Shown: positions 36,818-47,242, counted from the first letter of the stretch. The stretch: 64,000 nt of DNA from Funiculus sociatus GB2-C1 (GCF_039962115.1 NZ_JAMPKJ010000005.1:96141-160140), one strand, 5' to 3'. The notes: a model not told the origin generated them from the sequence alone. Translations and numbers: made by a program.

Positions 36818-38062
36818 GTGACAACCACAAAAGACATTTATACTCTAGCTTCACCCATTACCCAGCGCCCCGATATCTTGGGTCGGTTTGGTCGCTTCGG
36901 CGGTAAGTACGTACCGGAAACTTTGATGCCTGCACTCAGTGAGCTAGAAACAGCGTTTGAGCAATATCGCAGCGATCCTAGTTTCCAAGAGGAACTGCAA
37001 AACCTGATGCGAGACTATGTAGGACGACCCAGCCCCCTGTACTTCGCAGAGCGTTTAACTGCCCGCTATGCTCGGCCTGATGGCACAGGGCCCCAAATTT
37101 ACCTCAAACGCGAAGATTTAAACCATACAGGCGCTCACAAAATTAACAATGCGCTGGCTCAGGTACTATTAGCAAAGCGCATGGGCAAGCAGCGAATTAT
37201 TGCTGAAACAGGCGCAGGTCAGCATGGTGTCGCCACCGCAACAGTTTGCGCGCGTTTTGGTCTGGAGTGCGTAATCTACATGGGCGTTCACGATATGGAG
37301 CGACAATCTCTCAACGTGTTTCGGATGCGGCTGATGGGGGCAGAAGTCCGTCCAGTGGAAGCAGGAACAGGAACGCTCAAGGATGCCACTTCGGAGGCGA
37401 TTCGGGACTGGGTGACAAATGTGGAGACTACCCATTATATCCTCGGTTCGGTTGCTGGCCCTCATCCCTACCCAATGATGGTGCGCGATTTCCACGCGGT
37501 AATTGGCTTAGAAACTCGCGCCCAGTGTCTGGAAAAATGGGGAGGGCTACCGGATATTCTGCTTGCTTGTGTGGGTGGTGGTTCCAACGCAATCGGGCTG
37601 TTCCACGAGTTTGTGGATGAATCAACAGTGCGGATGATTGGCGTTGAAGCTGCGGGGGAAGGTGTAGACACCGAAAAGCACGCAGCGACTCTGACTCAAG
37701 GGCGAATTGGTGTTCTGCACGGTGCGATGAGCTACTTATTGCAAGATGATGATGGTCAAGTTATTGAGGCGCATTCTATTAGTGCTGGACTAGACTATCC
37801 CGGTGTGGGCCCTGAGCATAGTTATCTCAAGGAACTTGGGCGCGCCGAATATTACAGCGTGACGGATCAACAAGCTTTAGACGCATTTAAGCGAATGTCG
37901 CAGTTGGAGGGGATTATCCCAGCACTGGAAACTGCTCATGCGATCGCATACTTAGAAACTCTCTGCCCGCAACTAGCTGACAATCAACGCATTGTCATTA
38001 ACTGTTCTGGGCGTGGTGACAAGGATGTACAAACAGTTGCCAAGTTTTTGCACATTGCTTAA
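36818..38062 (+). CDS. trpB: Tryptophan synthase beta chain
   Basis: 414 residues. [16 protein letters not shown] opening, [15 protein letters not shown] containing the PLP-binding Lys, [29 protein letters not shown] and the final [13 protein letters not shown] are diagnostic. The start is GTG at 36818, preceded by AGAGGAA about 9 nt away. It condenses indole with serine; probably a second copy dedicated to scytonemin. Confidence 0.97.
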   Translation: MTTTKDIYTLASPITQRPDILGRFGRFGGKYVPETLMPALSELETAFEQYRSDPSFQEELQNLMRDYVGRPSPLYFAERLTARYARPDGTGPQIYLKREDLNHTGAHKINNALAQVLLAKRMGKQRIIAETGAGQHGVATATVCARFGLECVIYMGVHDMERQSLNVFRMRLMGAEVRPVEAGTGTLKDATSEAIRDWVTNVETTHYILGSVAGPHPYPMMVRDFHAVIGLETRAQCLEKWGGLPDILLACVGGGSNAIGLFHEFVDESTVRMIGVEAAGEGVDTEKHAATLTQGRIGVLHGAMSYLLQDDDGQVIEAHSISAGLDYPGVGPEHSYLKELGRAEYYSVTDQQALDAFKRMSQLEGIIPALETAHAIAYLETLCPQLADNQRIVINCSGRGDKDVQTVAKFLHIA

Positions 38063-38160
38063 ATCCTACTGATTAGACTTCACCCTACTGCTTTTGGGTG
38101 AAGCCTAATTGCGATTTTCCGAACATTTTGTACGCAAACATATTAGCAGGGACTTAAAAG

Positions 38161-39222
38161 ATGATCGTGATTATGAAAAGCGGCTCTCCAGAAGCGGAGA
38201 TTGCTCGCCTTAGCCAAGAGTTCAGCTCTTCTTGGGGGCTGACATCACAAAAAATCGTCGGTAAACATAAGGTTGTAATAGGTCTAGTGGGTAATACCGC
38301 TACATTAGATCCATTGCAACTGCAAGAACTTAGCCCTTGGATTGAGCAGGTATTGCGAGTTGAGAAACCCTTTAAACAAGTTAGCCGTGCCTTTCATCAT
38401 GGTGAGGCGAGTGAGGTAGTGGTACCCACTCCTAACGGGCCTGTTCATTTTGGAGAAAACCATCCACTGGTAGTTGTGGCAGGGCCTTGCTCAGTTGAAA
38501 ATGAAGAAATGATCGTCGAGACAGCACGACGAGTTAAGGCAGCTGGCGCAAAATTCTTGCGGGGAGGTGCATACAAGCCTCGCACTTCACCTTATGCTTT
38601 TCAAGGTCATGGTGAGAGCGCTCTAGGTTTGCTGGCAGCAGCGCGGGAAGCGACAGGTTTAGGTATCATCACGGAACTCATGGATGCTGCTGATTTGGAA
38701 AAATTAGCGGAAGTAGCGGATATTATCCAGATAGGCGCTCGCAATATGCAGAATTTCTCGCTGCTCAAAAAAGTGGGGGCGCAGAATAAACCAATCTTGC
38801 TAAAGCGGGGAATGGCAGCCACGATTGAAGAATGGTTGATGGCAGCTGAGTATCTGTTAGCAGCTGGGAACCCGAATGTAATTCTCTGCGAACGAGGTAT
38901 CCGCACGTTCGATCAACAATACTCTCGGAATACGCTGGATTTGTCAGTGATACCTGTGTTGCGAAGTCTGACGCACCTACCGATTATGATTGACCCCAGC
39001 CACGGGACAGGCAAAGCGGAGTATGTGCCTTCTATGGCGATGGCAGCGATCGCAGCTGGCACAGATTCTCTGATGATTGAGGTTCACCCCAATCCCGCTA
39101 AAGCTTTGTCTGATGGCCCCCAATCCCTGACTCCAGAGCGCTTCGATCGCCTAATGCAGGAATTGTCCATCATTGGTAAAGCTATGAACCGCTGGCCTCA
39201 ACCTGCCCCAGTTCTTGTCTAA
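38161..39222 (+). CDS. aroF: DAHP synthase, type I beta (AroF/AroG)
   Basis: 353 residues. An N-terminal about 75-residue ferredoxin-like regulatory extension precedes the catalytic barrel, with VVAGPCSVENEEMIVETA, FLRGGAYKPRTSPYAFQG, LLKRGMAATIEEWLMAAEY and MIDPSHGTGKAEYVP. It makes 3-deoxy-D-arabino-heptulosonate 7-phosphate, feeding both Trp and Tyr/prephenate branches and so fits a dedicated supply gene. 98 bp after trpB. Confidence 0.94.
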   Translation: MIVIMKSGSPEAEIARLSQEFSSSWGLTSQKIVGKHKVVIGLVGNTATLDPLQLQELSPWIEQVLRVEKPFKQVSRAFHHGEASEVVVPTPNGPVHFGENHPLVVVAGPCSVENEEMIVETARRVKAAGAKFLRGGAYKPRTSPYAFQGHGESALGLLAAAREATGLGIITELMDAADLEKLAEVADIIQIGARNMQNFSLLKKVGAQNKPILLKRGMAATIEEWLMAAEYLLAAGNPNVILCERGIRTFDQQYSRNTLDLSVIPVLRSLTHLPIMIDPSHGTGKAEYVPSMAMAAIAAGTDSLMIEVHPNPAKALSDGPQSLTPERFDRLMQELSIIGKAMNRWPQPAPVLV

Positions 39223-39237
39223 TTTGTAAATGATTCG

Positions 39238-39320
39238 TGACGAGATACCCGACTTTAAGAAGTCGGGTATCTGAAGGGCTGGTATCTCATAACTCTGGAT
39301 CGGATTGCTATAGTAGCGAT
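39238..39320. repeat. Hairpin repeat element between aroF and trpD (copy 1)
   Basis: AGATACCCGACTT (39243-39255), TAAG loop, AAGTCGGGTATCT (39260-39272), followed by CTGGTATCTCATAACT and ATTGCTATAG. The same layout recurs at 40448-40530 after trpD. Confidence 0.7.
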
Positions 39321-39407
39321 CGCCTTGAGTAAGACAATCGCTACCACTTTAGCCTGGACACGCTACTACACTCTTTGAAGGCAAGTCTCTAGAAAAACTA
39401 ACCATAT

Positions 39408-40436
39408 ATGAAACTATCGATACCCCCGACACGTTCTCAGGCTTGCGAGGTTATGGACTTTCTGTTGTCAGGATACGCTGAACACGATCAGATCGTCAGC
39501 TTCCTTCAGTCCCGACCGATTCTGGACGCACGACCCCAAGAACTACTGGGGTATCGCGATTCCCTCTGGGAGAAAAGACGAAAGGCAGACTTTGGTCGCG
39601 TCGATCTCGATATAGTTGGTACTGGAGGCGTTCGTCAGCCACGCTACAATGTTTCGACAACGGCAGCGTTTATTGTTGCTGCCCTTGGCGTTCGAGTTGC
39701 TAAACACGGCAATCGCGGTTCGGTAAAACCTAATGGATCTTTCGATCTACTGGAAATATTAGGCATTTCCCTATCTGCGCTCACACTACGCGCCGTTGAG
39801 AGTCTTCAGAATACCGGATTAACATTTCTTTTTGCTCGTGATTGGCATCCTGCTTTTAGCGCGATCGCTGCTGCACGATCTGAGGTAGGAAAACCTACTG
39901 TCTTTAATCTATTAGGGCCATTACTCAATCCCAGTAAACCAGTTCACCAAATGGTAGGCTGTGGCAATCCATCAGTAGCTCTCGTTATTGCGGAAGCTTT
40001 ATCTGAACTCGGAGTGAAAGCGTTAGTTGTGACTGGTTCGGATGGACTTGATGAGATTACTTTAGCTGGTAGTTCCCAAATAATCGAGGTACAAGATAAC
40101 ATTACTACAAAAGAAATCGTACCTGAAGATTTCGGGATGACGACTGTGCAAGTATCAGATATTGCCGGAGGTGATGCTACAGCTAATGCCGCTGAATTCT
40201 TAGCTATAATCAGCGGGCAGGGGCGGAAACATATTGTCGATTTGGTAACTTTAAATGCAGCATTTGCATTGTCTCTAGTCGAGCCAAATTCCACTGTGGA
40301 AAAGGCTATTATTACAGTTCAGCGTGCATTAGCAGATGGAACTATAGAAGCATTTTTTAAACACTTCCGCAAGTTTCTGATGACCGAACAGAAGAGTACG
40401 CTTAACGAGTGCATACCTATGCAAGATGGGCGTTAA
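39408..40436 (+). CDS. trpD: TrpD-like anthranilate phosphoribosyltransferase with divergent PRPP motif
   Basis: 342 residues with the nucleoside phosphorylase-like fold of TrpD: DIVGTGG, VAKHGNR, LFARDWHPAF, FNLLGPLLNPSKPVHQ and TGSDGLDEITL. The usual PRPP motif GTGGD is GTGGV, and the KHGNRxxSSxxGSAD stretch reads KHGNRGSVKPNGSFD, so two substrate loops are altered. Context (end of the trp/scytonemin module) supports anthranilate phosphoribosyl transfer, but activity is not certain. Flanked on both sides by related hairpin repeats. Confidence 0.8.
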   Translation: MKLSIPPTRSQACEVMDFLLSGYAEHDQIVSFLQSRPILDARPQELLGYRDSLWEKRRKADFGRVDLDIVGTGGVRQPRYNVSTTAAFIVAALGVRVAKHGNRGSVKPNGSFDLLEILGISLSALTLRAVESLQNTGLTFLFARDWHPAFSAIAAARSEVGKPTVFNLLGPLLNPSKPVHQMVGCGNPSVALVIAEALSELGVKALVVTGSDGLDEITLAGSSQIIEVQDNITTKEIVPEDFGMTTVQVSDIAGGDATANAAEFLAIISGQGRKHIVDLVTLNAAFALSLVEPNSTVEKAIITVQRALADGTIEAFFKHFRKFLMTEQKSTLNECIPMQDGR

Positions 40437-40447
40437 TCAGGTAAGTG

Positions 40448-40530
40448 AAGGTCAGATCCCCGACTTCTGTAAAGAAGTCGGGGATCTGAACCCCTGGCAT
40501 CTCAAAACTTAAATAGGATTGCTATAGTTG
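40448..40530. repeat. Hairpin repeat element between trpD and topA (copy 2)
   Basis: CAGATCCCCGACTTC (40453-40467), 6-nt loop, GAAGTCGGGGATCTG (40474-40488), a perfect 15-bp stem. It is followed by CTGGCATCTCAAAACT and ATTGCTATAG as in copy 1. Lies between convergent genes and can serve as a bidirectional terminator. Confidence 0.7.
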
Positions 40531-40572
40531 CTAGCTAATAGAGGAAACGATTTCTGCGCGATCGCATTCCGA

Positions 40573-42906
40573 CTACTTTCGTTTTGCAGACGATGACGAC
40601 CGGGTTTTTGGTACTGTTTTTCGGGAGTTTACAGTCTTTTCTCCAATTTCCCCATACACTTTTGACCACCAGTTACCCTCTTTAGTCCACCAAAAAGCGA
40701 CTTCTTTACAGCTACCTTTCCTATTATCAGCATTAGAACACCTCAGCATTGTTTTAGCTTCTCCGGTTTTCTTGTCGGAATAACCAAACTTTTCCAAAAA
40801 AGAAGTACAAACCGGGCAAGAATAACTTGTCAAGTTTTCTGAATCAGAGCTTTTTGCCGAACGTTCTGAGTAAGGTAATTCGTACTTTTTAGTGCCTTCA
40901 TTCATAAACATCACTGCACCACATCCACCAGCACGTTCATCACATTTTAGGAAGTGACCTGCTTTCACTTTCTCAGATTTGGAAGTAACTTTGGTCAAAA
41001 ATCTACTGCACTTGGGACAAACGATTTCCGTGACTTGAGGAAAATCGCTTTTTGGTAAAGAGCGAGATTTTTGTGGAGCGCGTTTTGTGCTGCTGGAAGA
41101 ACGAGAAACGGGGGAATTATTATTTTCAACTTGAGCTGGATAAAAATTCTTGCTGGAGATTTGCTTAATAGCTCCCGTTGCAGCAGGTGTTACGAACTGC
41201 TTTGCTTTAGATATTGCTGGTGCAAAATAGTCCTGGTTCCAGTTAATTACGTACTTTTCCCAGTCAAGTTTGCCGGATGCGATCGCATCCAATTCTCGCT
41301 CCATTTTGGCGGTAAAATCTGACTTAATTAAATCCGGTAACGCCCGTCCCATAAACTCATCAACTTCCAGTCCCAAAGGTGTAGGTACCAAATTTCCCTT
41401 TTGGACAATTACATATTCCCGCTCTTTCAGAGTTGCTACAGTCGGAGCATAGGTGGAAGGTCTGCCAATTCCCAACTTTTCCATTAATGAAATTAATTTT
41501 GCTTCTGAATATCTCGGTGGCGGTTGAGTTTCTTTTTTATCAGCCCCAGCCTTTTTCAAGGTTAATGACTGACCTTGTTTGAGGGTAGGTAATACCACGT
41601 CTCCTGCAATATCTTTCCAGTAACGCAGATATCCTTCACTCTGCAAAACTTGTCCTGATGCAACCCAGGTGATATTTCCTGACTGAGTAAGTATGCGGGT
41701 TTTTAAAAGTTTAGCCGCTTGACACAAAGCAGCTAAGGCACGCCGCCAAATTAAGTCGTATAATGCCGCTTCTTCGGCTCCCACTTGATTTTTAATTACT
41801 TCTGGCGTGCGGGTAATCTCTGTTGGTCGGATTGCTTCGTGAGCCTCTTGAGAGCTACTAGAACTCTTATGTTTTACACTCTTGTCTGAAAGGTTTTCTG
41901 CGTCGTTTTCGGCTAAATACTTCCGCACTGAAGCACAAAATTCTGCTGATAAAGCTGTGCTATCTGTACGCATATAGGTAATAAACCCGCCTTCGTATAA
42001 TTTCTGTGCCAGGTGCATTGTTTTCTGCGGGTTTAACTTTAGCCGCGTTGATGCTGCTTGCTGTAGGGAGCTAGTTGTAAATGCTGCGGGTGGGTTTTTA
42101 ACTGCTTGCTTACTAATTACACTCAGTACGCTATGAGGATGAGTTTTAGCTGCTTGCACTAGAGTATCGGCTTGAGATTGCGATCGCACTCTCGCTCCCG
42201 TTTCTTTTTCATTGCTTGGTAATTCCGAATCATCTGTTGTATCTAACCGCTCTGATTCTTGCGTGTCTTGAGTATTAACTTGTCCGGCGTAAAAAGCTCG
42301 AAATCCTTCGGCGTAATCTACCCATACGCTCCAATAGTCTTCTGGAACGAAGGCTTTTATCGCTCTTTCGCGATCGCAAACCAGGTGTAATGCAGCACTT
42401 TGAACTCGACCTACTGATTTGGCTCCATTGTTGAGCGACCAAATCAGCTTTGAGCCGCGAAATCCTACCAGTTTGTCTAATACTGCTCTCCCCAAGGCTG
42501 CATTGATCAGATTTTGGTCAAGGGAACTGGGGGATTTAATTGCTTTTTTGATGGCTGTTTCGGTTATTTCGCTGGTTCTAACCCGCTTGGGGTTTTTGAC
42601 TTTTAATTCTCGCGCTAGGTGGTAAGCTATACATTCGCCTTCTCTATCTGGGTCTGTTGCAAATATTACTTCTGTTGCTGCTGAAGAAGCTTTTTTTAGT
42701 TCCCCTAACACTTTTTTAGCGCGATCGCTGCGAGGAACGAATCGGCAAATTACCCGGTTGTCGGTCATGTCAAACCCTAGTGCATCTTCACCATCTTTGG
42801 CTAATTCGACGACATGACCTATACTTGCCATGACTTTAAAGCCACTACCAAGATATTTTTGCCATTTTTCTTTTTTACCCGGCGATTCGATTAAAACAAG
42901 CTTCAT
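40573..42906 (-). CDS. topA: DNA topoisomerase I
   Basis: 777 residues, type IA topoisomerase. TOPRIM: KLVLIESPGKKEKWQKYLG and FATDPDREGECIAYHLA. Active-site tyrosine in GGFITYMRTDSTALS. GIGRPSTYAPTV and the decatenation-domain residues follow. The C-terminus carries two zinc-ribbon-like cysteine sets (CPKC...C and CPVC...C), then a basic tail with KRK. It relaxes negative supercoils and counterbalances gyrase. Convergent with trpD. Confidence 0.96.
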   Translation of the reverse strand: MKLVLIESPGKKEKWQKYLGSGFKVMASIGHVVELAKDGEDALGFDMTDNRVICRFVPRSDRAKKVLGELKKASSAATEVIFATDPDREGECIAYHLARELKVKNPKRVRTSEITETAIKKAIKSPSSLDQNLINAALGRAVLDKLVGFRGSKLIWSLNNGAKSVGRVQSAALHLVCDRERAIKAFVPEDYWSVWVDYAEGFRAFYAGQVNTQDTQESERLDTTDDSELPSNEKETGARVRSQSQADTLVQAAKTHPHSVLSVISKQAVKNPPAAFTTSSLQQAASTRLKLNPQKTMHLAQKLYEGGFITYMRTDSTALSAEFCASVRKYLAENDAENLSDKSVKHKSSSSSQEAHEAIRPTEITRTPEVIKNQVGAEEAALYDLIWRRALAALCQAAKLLKTRILTQSGNITWVASGQVLQSEGYLRYWKDIAGDVVLPTLKQGQSLTLKKAGADKKETQPPPRYSEAKLISLMEKLGIGRPSTYAPTVATLKEREYVIVQKGNLVPTPLGLEVDEFMGRALPDLIKSDFTAKMERELDAIASGKLDWEKYVINWNQDYFAPAISKAKQFVTPAATGAIKQISSKNFYPAQVENNNSPVSRSSSSTKRAPQKSRSLPKSDFPQVTEIVCPKCSRFLTKVTSKSEKVKAGHFLKCDERAGGCGAVMFMNEGTKKYELPYSERSAKSSDSENLTSYSCPVCTSFLEKFGYSDKKTGEAKTMLRCSNADNRKGSCKEVAFWWTKEGNWWSKVYGEIGEKTVNSRKTVPKTRSSSSAKRK

Positions 42907-43620
42907 TGTCGCTCCAAGTTCTTTTCTGCTAAAGAAAGCTATATGCGGCTTAAAAAGAGATTTAAGAAAAGCAATTGTTTGTTAAATAAGCATTATTCAG
43001 CTTATTTTCCCAGATTTCACCAGGCAAGTTGGGTCTGCGGCGATTTGTTTTGAGCTGTGCGATCGCCTTACCTTTAATTCAATCATCAGTCGCTTCTCTT
43101 GTTAGGAGAGGATTTGCCAGAGGTGGGGAGTTGGGGGATATGTTGCGATTTGTTATTTATGAACGAAACGGCATTCAAATAAATCTATAATAATCTTTAT
43201 AAAAGAAAATATTTCGTATAAATATCCGATAATCCGCCTCAAGATGGATGGCATAAAATTAATAATATATAGGAATAAACTATTTTAATCAAAAATGGAA
43301 GAAGCAAAACCACCATTTATATCTTCAAGCTACGCAAATCACTCTTAGAGCCAGCGACTAGGGAGTACCCATAGGCGATCGCTTCTACTTAGTGGTTGAA
43401 TCTGTAGGTCTGTAGGAATTGTGTAATTTCTATGAGGACTTCAACAGAAGCGTTAGTCCATTGAAACAAAAGGGAACACTTTAATAAGACTTATCGAGTA
43501 GCTAATAGCTTAATATTTCTCATGCTTTTTCACTGCGTCACAGAAATCAGCGATGACTTAGCAAGCGATCGCTCTAAAGGTGGTTGCTCCCTTTGCTCTT
43601 GTCAAAGTAGGAATAATAAA
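42907..43620. other. Divergent intergenic region between topA and the LOV hybrid kinase
   Basis: About 700 bp. AAATAAGC and GCTTATTT at about 42978-43001 form an 8-bp stem. The kinase-proximal part is strongly AT-rich (ATCTATAATAATCTTTATAA around 43181), likely promoter sequence. The frame upstream of 43621 is open to 43522 but its residues are not domain-like. No separate gene seen. Confidence 0.45.
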
Positions 43621-46600
43621 ATGAACAATATACTACCAAAAAATGAAGCGGCGAGGCTGGAAGCGATTCGCCAATATCAGATTCTCGACACCGATCCGGA
43701 CGCAGCTTTTGACGATCTTACTCAAATAACCGCGCAGATTTGTGGAACCCCAATAGCGTTGATAAATCTTTTCGATGAGAACCGTCAGTGGTTCAAGTCG
43801 AAGGTGGGTTTAGATATCTCCCAAGTGCTGCGAGATATCGATTTATCTCCCGCTTGTATCAACAAGAGCGACGTTCTGATTATTCCTGATACTTTGGCTG
43901 ATGAACAGTTTGCCACACACCCCGTGGTGAATTCCTCTCCCCATATCCGGTTTTACGCTGGTGCACCTTTAATTACACCAGAGGGGCAGACGAGCGGGGT
44001 ACTATGTGTCGTTGACACTGTACCAAGGCAGCTGAGTTCGCAACAAGTAGAGGCACTTAAAGCGCTAAGCCGTCAGGTAGTTAGCCAACTAGAATTAAGG
44101 CGTAATTTAGCTGAAGAAAAACGCCATATCGCCCGCGCCAAGGCGCTTGAGGCGAAGCTAAGCACTAGAGAAAAAGATCTTTTTGACTTCTTAGAAAATG
44201 GAGTCGTTGGGTTGCATTGGGTGGGAGCAAATGGAGAAATTCTCTGGGTAAACCAGGCGGAATTGGATCTTCTTGGCTACTCTTGGGAAGAGTATGTTGG
44301 TCAGAATATCGCCAAGTTCTATGCAGACAAAGAGGTAATAGAAGATATTCTCCAACGGTTAAAAGCAAAAGAAACACTGCATGACTATGAGGCGCGTCTG
44401 CTGTGCAAAGATGGCTCGATTAAGCATGTACTAATTGATTCAAACGTGTTGTGGGAAAATGATAAATTTATCCACACAAGGTGCTTTACTCGCGACATCA
44501 CCGAACGCAAAGTTACTGAGGAAGCGCTTAAGGCAGCTGCTGACGAAAATCTGCGACTGGCGCGTGCTGTGGCTTTTGTCTCAGATGGAATTGTGATTAC
44601 AGATCCGAACCAACCGGACAACCCAATTATTTACGCTAATCCTGCTTTTACGCGGATGACTGGGTATCAGCCAGAAGAGACGTTAGGGCGTAACTGTCGG
44701 TTTTTGCAAGGAGATGGGACAGATAAAGAAGCGATCGCGCTGATTAGAAACGCCATCGCTCAACGCCGAGAAGTTAAAACCACCATCCTCAACTATCGCA
44801 AAGATGGTAAGCCATTCTGGAATGAAGTAAAAATCTCTCCCGTATTCTCAGACAAAGGTGATTTACTTTACTTTGTCGGTATTCAGACAGATATTACCGA
44901 TCGCATTGCTGCTGAACAAGAACGCATCCAACTTTTAAACAGACAACAAGAGGCACGCGCCGAAGCTGAAGCCGAACGCAACCGCACGAAAAACATTCTT
45001 GAAAGTATCACTGGTGCCTTCTATACCTTAGACAAAGAATGGCGATTTACTTATTTTAATCGTCAAGCCGAACAAATTTTACATAAAGCAGCAGCCGAAG
45101 TCCTCGGTTGCAATATATGGGATAAATTTCCCGAATCTGTTGGCTCAGTTTTCTTCCATCAATATCACAAAGTAATAGCGGAACAAGTAGCTGTTGAATT
45201 TGAGGAATTTTACCCATTGTTAAATACCTGGGTTGAAGTCCATGCCTATCCCTCTAAAGAAGGTTTATCGGTTTATTTTAATGACATCACCCAGAGGAAG
45301 CGGGTTGAAAAAGCACTCAAAGAAAGTGAAGAACGTTGGCAATTAGCTTTGCGCGGCAATAATGATGGCATTTGGGACTGGAATGTAAAAACTAATGAAG
45401 TTTTCCTCTCAGCACGATGGAAGGAAATGCTGGGTTATGAAGAAAGTGAAATTGCCAACCATTTAGATGAATGGAGGGAAAGAGTCCATCCAGATGATAT
45501 TGCATTTATGACACAATTAATAGAAGATCACTTTGCTAAAAAAACACCGTTTTATATCAGCGAACATCGATTACTGTGCAAAGATGGAACCTACAAATGG
45601 GTTCTAGATCGGGGACAAGCTCTTTGGGATGAAGAGGGAAATCCTGCGCGAATGGCCGGCTCCCATACAGACATTACCGAACGCAAGCAGTCAGAACAGA
45701 AAATCCGCCAACAAGCTGCTTTACTCGATGTAGTAACAGACGCGATTCTAGTTCAAGATTTGGACAATAAAATCTTGTTCTGGAACAAAGGCGCTGAGGC
45801 AGTGTATGGCTGGAAGGCAGAAGAAGCGATCGGAAAAAATGCCGATTATCTATTTTACAAATATCCTTCAAATCAGCTCCTAGAAGCCCAAAATATTGCG
45901 CTAGAGAAGGGTGAGTGGCAAGGAGAATTGCATAAAGTTACCAAAAACGGTAAGGAAGTTATTGTCGCTAGCCGCTGGACACTTGTCCGCGATGAAGAAG
46001 AGAAAACAAAATCAATCCTCACTGTTGACACTGACATTACTCAAAAGAAAAAACTTGAAAACCAGTTTCTTCGCGCTCAGCGAATGGAGAGTATCGGTAC
46101 TCTTGCCGGCGGTATTGCTCATGATTTGAACAACGTACTAACGCCAATTCTGGCATCAATTCAAATCTTAGAAATGGTGCTTCCCGATGAGCGTAGTCAG
46201 CGGATATTGACGCTACTAGAAACAAATGCTAAGCGTGGTGCTGAGCTAATTAAGCAAGTTCTGTCTTTTGCGCGAGGAGTTGAAGGTGAGCGGATGATGT
46301 TGCAAGTAGGGCATCTGATTTATGAAATAGAGAAAATTGCCAAGCAAACCTTTCCTAAATCAATCGAAATTTCCACTGATGTATCGATGATAGACCTGTG
46401 GCCTGTTTCTGGAGATGCCACACAACTACATCAAGTTTTAATGAATCTCTGTGTTAATGCTCGCGATGCGATGCCAAATGGCGGTAGTTTGAGTATTACT
46501 GCTGAAAATCTATTCATTGATGAAAACTATGCTCGGATGAATATAGATGCCCAAGTTGGTGCTTATATTGTGATAACTGTCGTGGATAGTGGTATGGGCA

Positions 46601-47199
46601 TTCCTGGTGAAATATTAGATAGAATCTTTGAACCATTTTTCACAACCAAGGAACTTGGAAAAGGCACTGGTCTGGGTCTTTCAACAGTTGTTGGTATCAT
46701 TAAGGGGCATGGCGGCTTTATTAATGTGTATAGCGAAGTAGGAAAAGGAACGCAATTTAAGGTGTATTTACCAGCAATAGAGACAACTGAAACAGATCAA
46801 GAAAACGAAGAGCGTCACGAACTACCTACAGGAAACGGAGAATTGATTCTAGTTGTTGATGATGAAGAGTCAATTTGTGAAGTGACAAAAACATCCCTAG
46901 AGAGTTACGGCTATCGGGTGTTAACTGCAAGTGATGGTATTGAAGCGATCGCGATGTACGCACAACACCGATTGGAAATTAGCGCTGTGTTGATTGACAT
47001 GATGATGCCATCTATGGATGGCCCGACAACCATCCGCGCCTTGCAAAAAATTAACCCGCTTCTCAAGATTATTGCTGTCAGCGGGCTGGTGTCAAATCAT
47101 AAACTGGCTGCAAGCATAGGTAGCAACATAAAAACATTTTTGTCTAAACCCTTCACAGCAGAAGAGTTATTAAAAGCCTTGCACGAAATTCTCAATTAG
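43621..47199 (+). CDS. Hybrid histidine kinase with GAF, LOV and several PAS domains
   Basis: Start at the ATG at 43621 (AGGA upstream); an ATG 33 codons earlier is possible. Order: GAF (about 20-165), PAS, LOV, three more PAS with PAC tails (DITERK, DITQRK), HisKA with His in GGIAHDLNNVLTPI, HATPase (NLCVNARDAMPNGG, GTGLGLSTV), and a receiver with Asp in LIDMMMPSMDG. The second PAS has GRNCRFLQGDGTD, the flavin-adduct motif of LOV photoreceptors, with Cys at 44695-44697 (residue 359 from this start), plus NYRKDGKPFWNE and FVGIQTDITD. The protein should therefore sense blue/UV-A light. No membrane spans. Partner regulator unknown; the scytonemin response regulator is a candidate. Confidence 0.93.
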   Translation: MNNILPKNEAARLEAIRQYQILDTDPDAAFDDLTQITAQICGTPIALINLFDENRQWFKSKVGLDISQVLRDIDLSPACINKSDVLIIPDTLADEQFATHPVVNSSPHIRFYAGAPLITPEGQTSGVLCVVDTVPRQLSSQQVEALKALSRQVVSQLELRRNLAEEKRHIARAKALEAKLSTREKDLFDFLENGVVGLHWVGANGEILWVNQAELDLLGYSWEEYVGQNIAKFYADKEVIEDILQRLKAKETLHDYEARLLCKDGSIKHVLIDSNVLWENDKFIHTRCFTRDITERKVTEEALKAAADENLRLARAVAFVSDGIVITDPNQPDNPIIYANPAFTRMTGYQPEETLGRNCRFLQGDGTDKEAIALIRNAIAQRREVKTTILNYRKDGKPFWNEVKISPVFSDKGDLLYFVGIQTDITDRIAAEQERIQLLNRQQEARAEAEAERNRTKNILESITGAFYTLDKEWRFTYFNRQAEQILHKAAAEVLGCNIWDKFPESVGSVFFHQYHKVIAEQVAVEFEEFYPLLNTWVEVHAYPSKEGLSVYFNDITQRKRVEKALKESEERWQLALRGNNDGIWDWNVKTNEVFLSARWKEMLGYEESEIANHLDEWRERVHPDDIAFMTQLIEDHFAKKTPFYISEHRLLCKDGTYKWVLDRGQALWDEEGNPARMAGSHTDITERKQSEQKIRQQAALLDVVTDAILVQDLDNKILFWNKGAEAVYGWKAEEAIGKNADYLFYKYPSNQLLEAQNIALEKGEWQGELHKVTKNGKEVIVASRWTLVRDEEEKTKSILTVDTDITQKKKLENQFLRAQRMESIGTLAGGIAHDLNNVLTPILASIQILEMVLPDERSQRILTLLETNAKRGAELIKQVLSFARGVEGERMMLQVGHLIYEIEKIAKQTFPKSIEISTDVSMIDLWPVSGDATQLHQVLMNLCVNARDAMPNGGSLSITAENLFIDENYARMNIDAQVGAYIVITVVDSGMGIPGEILDRIFEPFFTTKELGKGTGLGLSTVVGIIKGHGGFINVYSEVGKGTQFKVYLPAIETTETDQENEERHELPTGNGELILVVDDEESICEVTKTSLESYGYRVLTASDGIEAIAMYAQHRLEISAVLIDMMMPSMDGPTTIRALQKINPLLKIIAVSGLVSNHKLAASIGSNIKTFLSKPFTAEELLKALHEILN

Positions 47200-47242
47200 C
47201 CGCAAGAGCAGCGGTAGCGATCGGGCTCTTTCCCCTTCCTAG

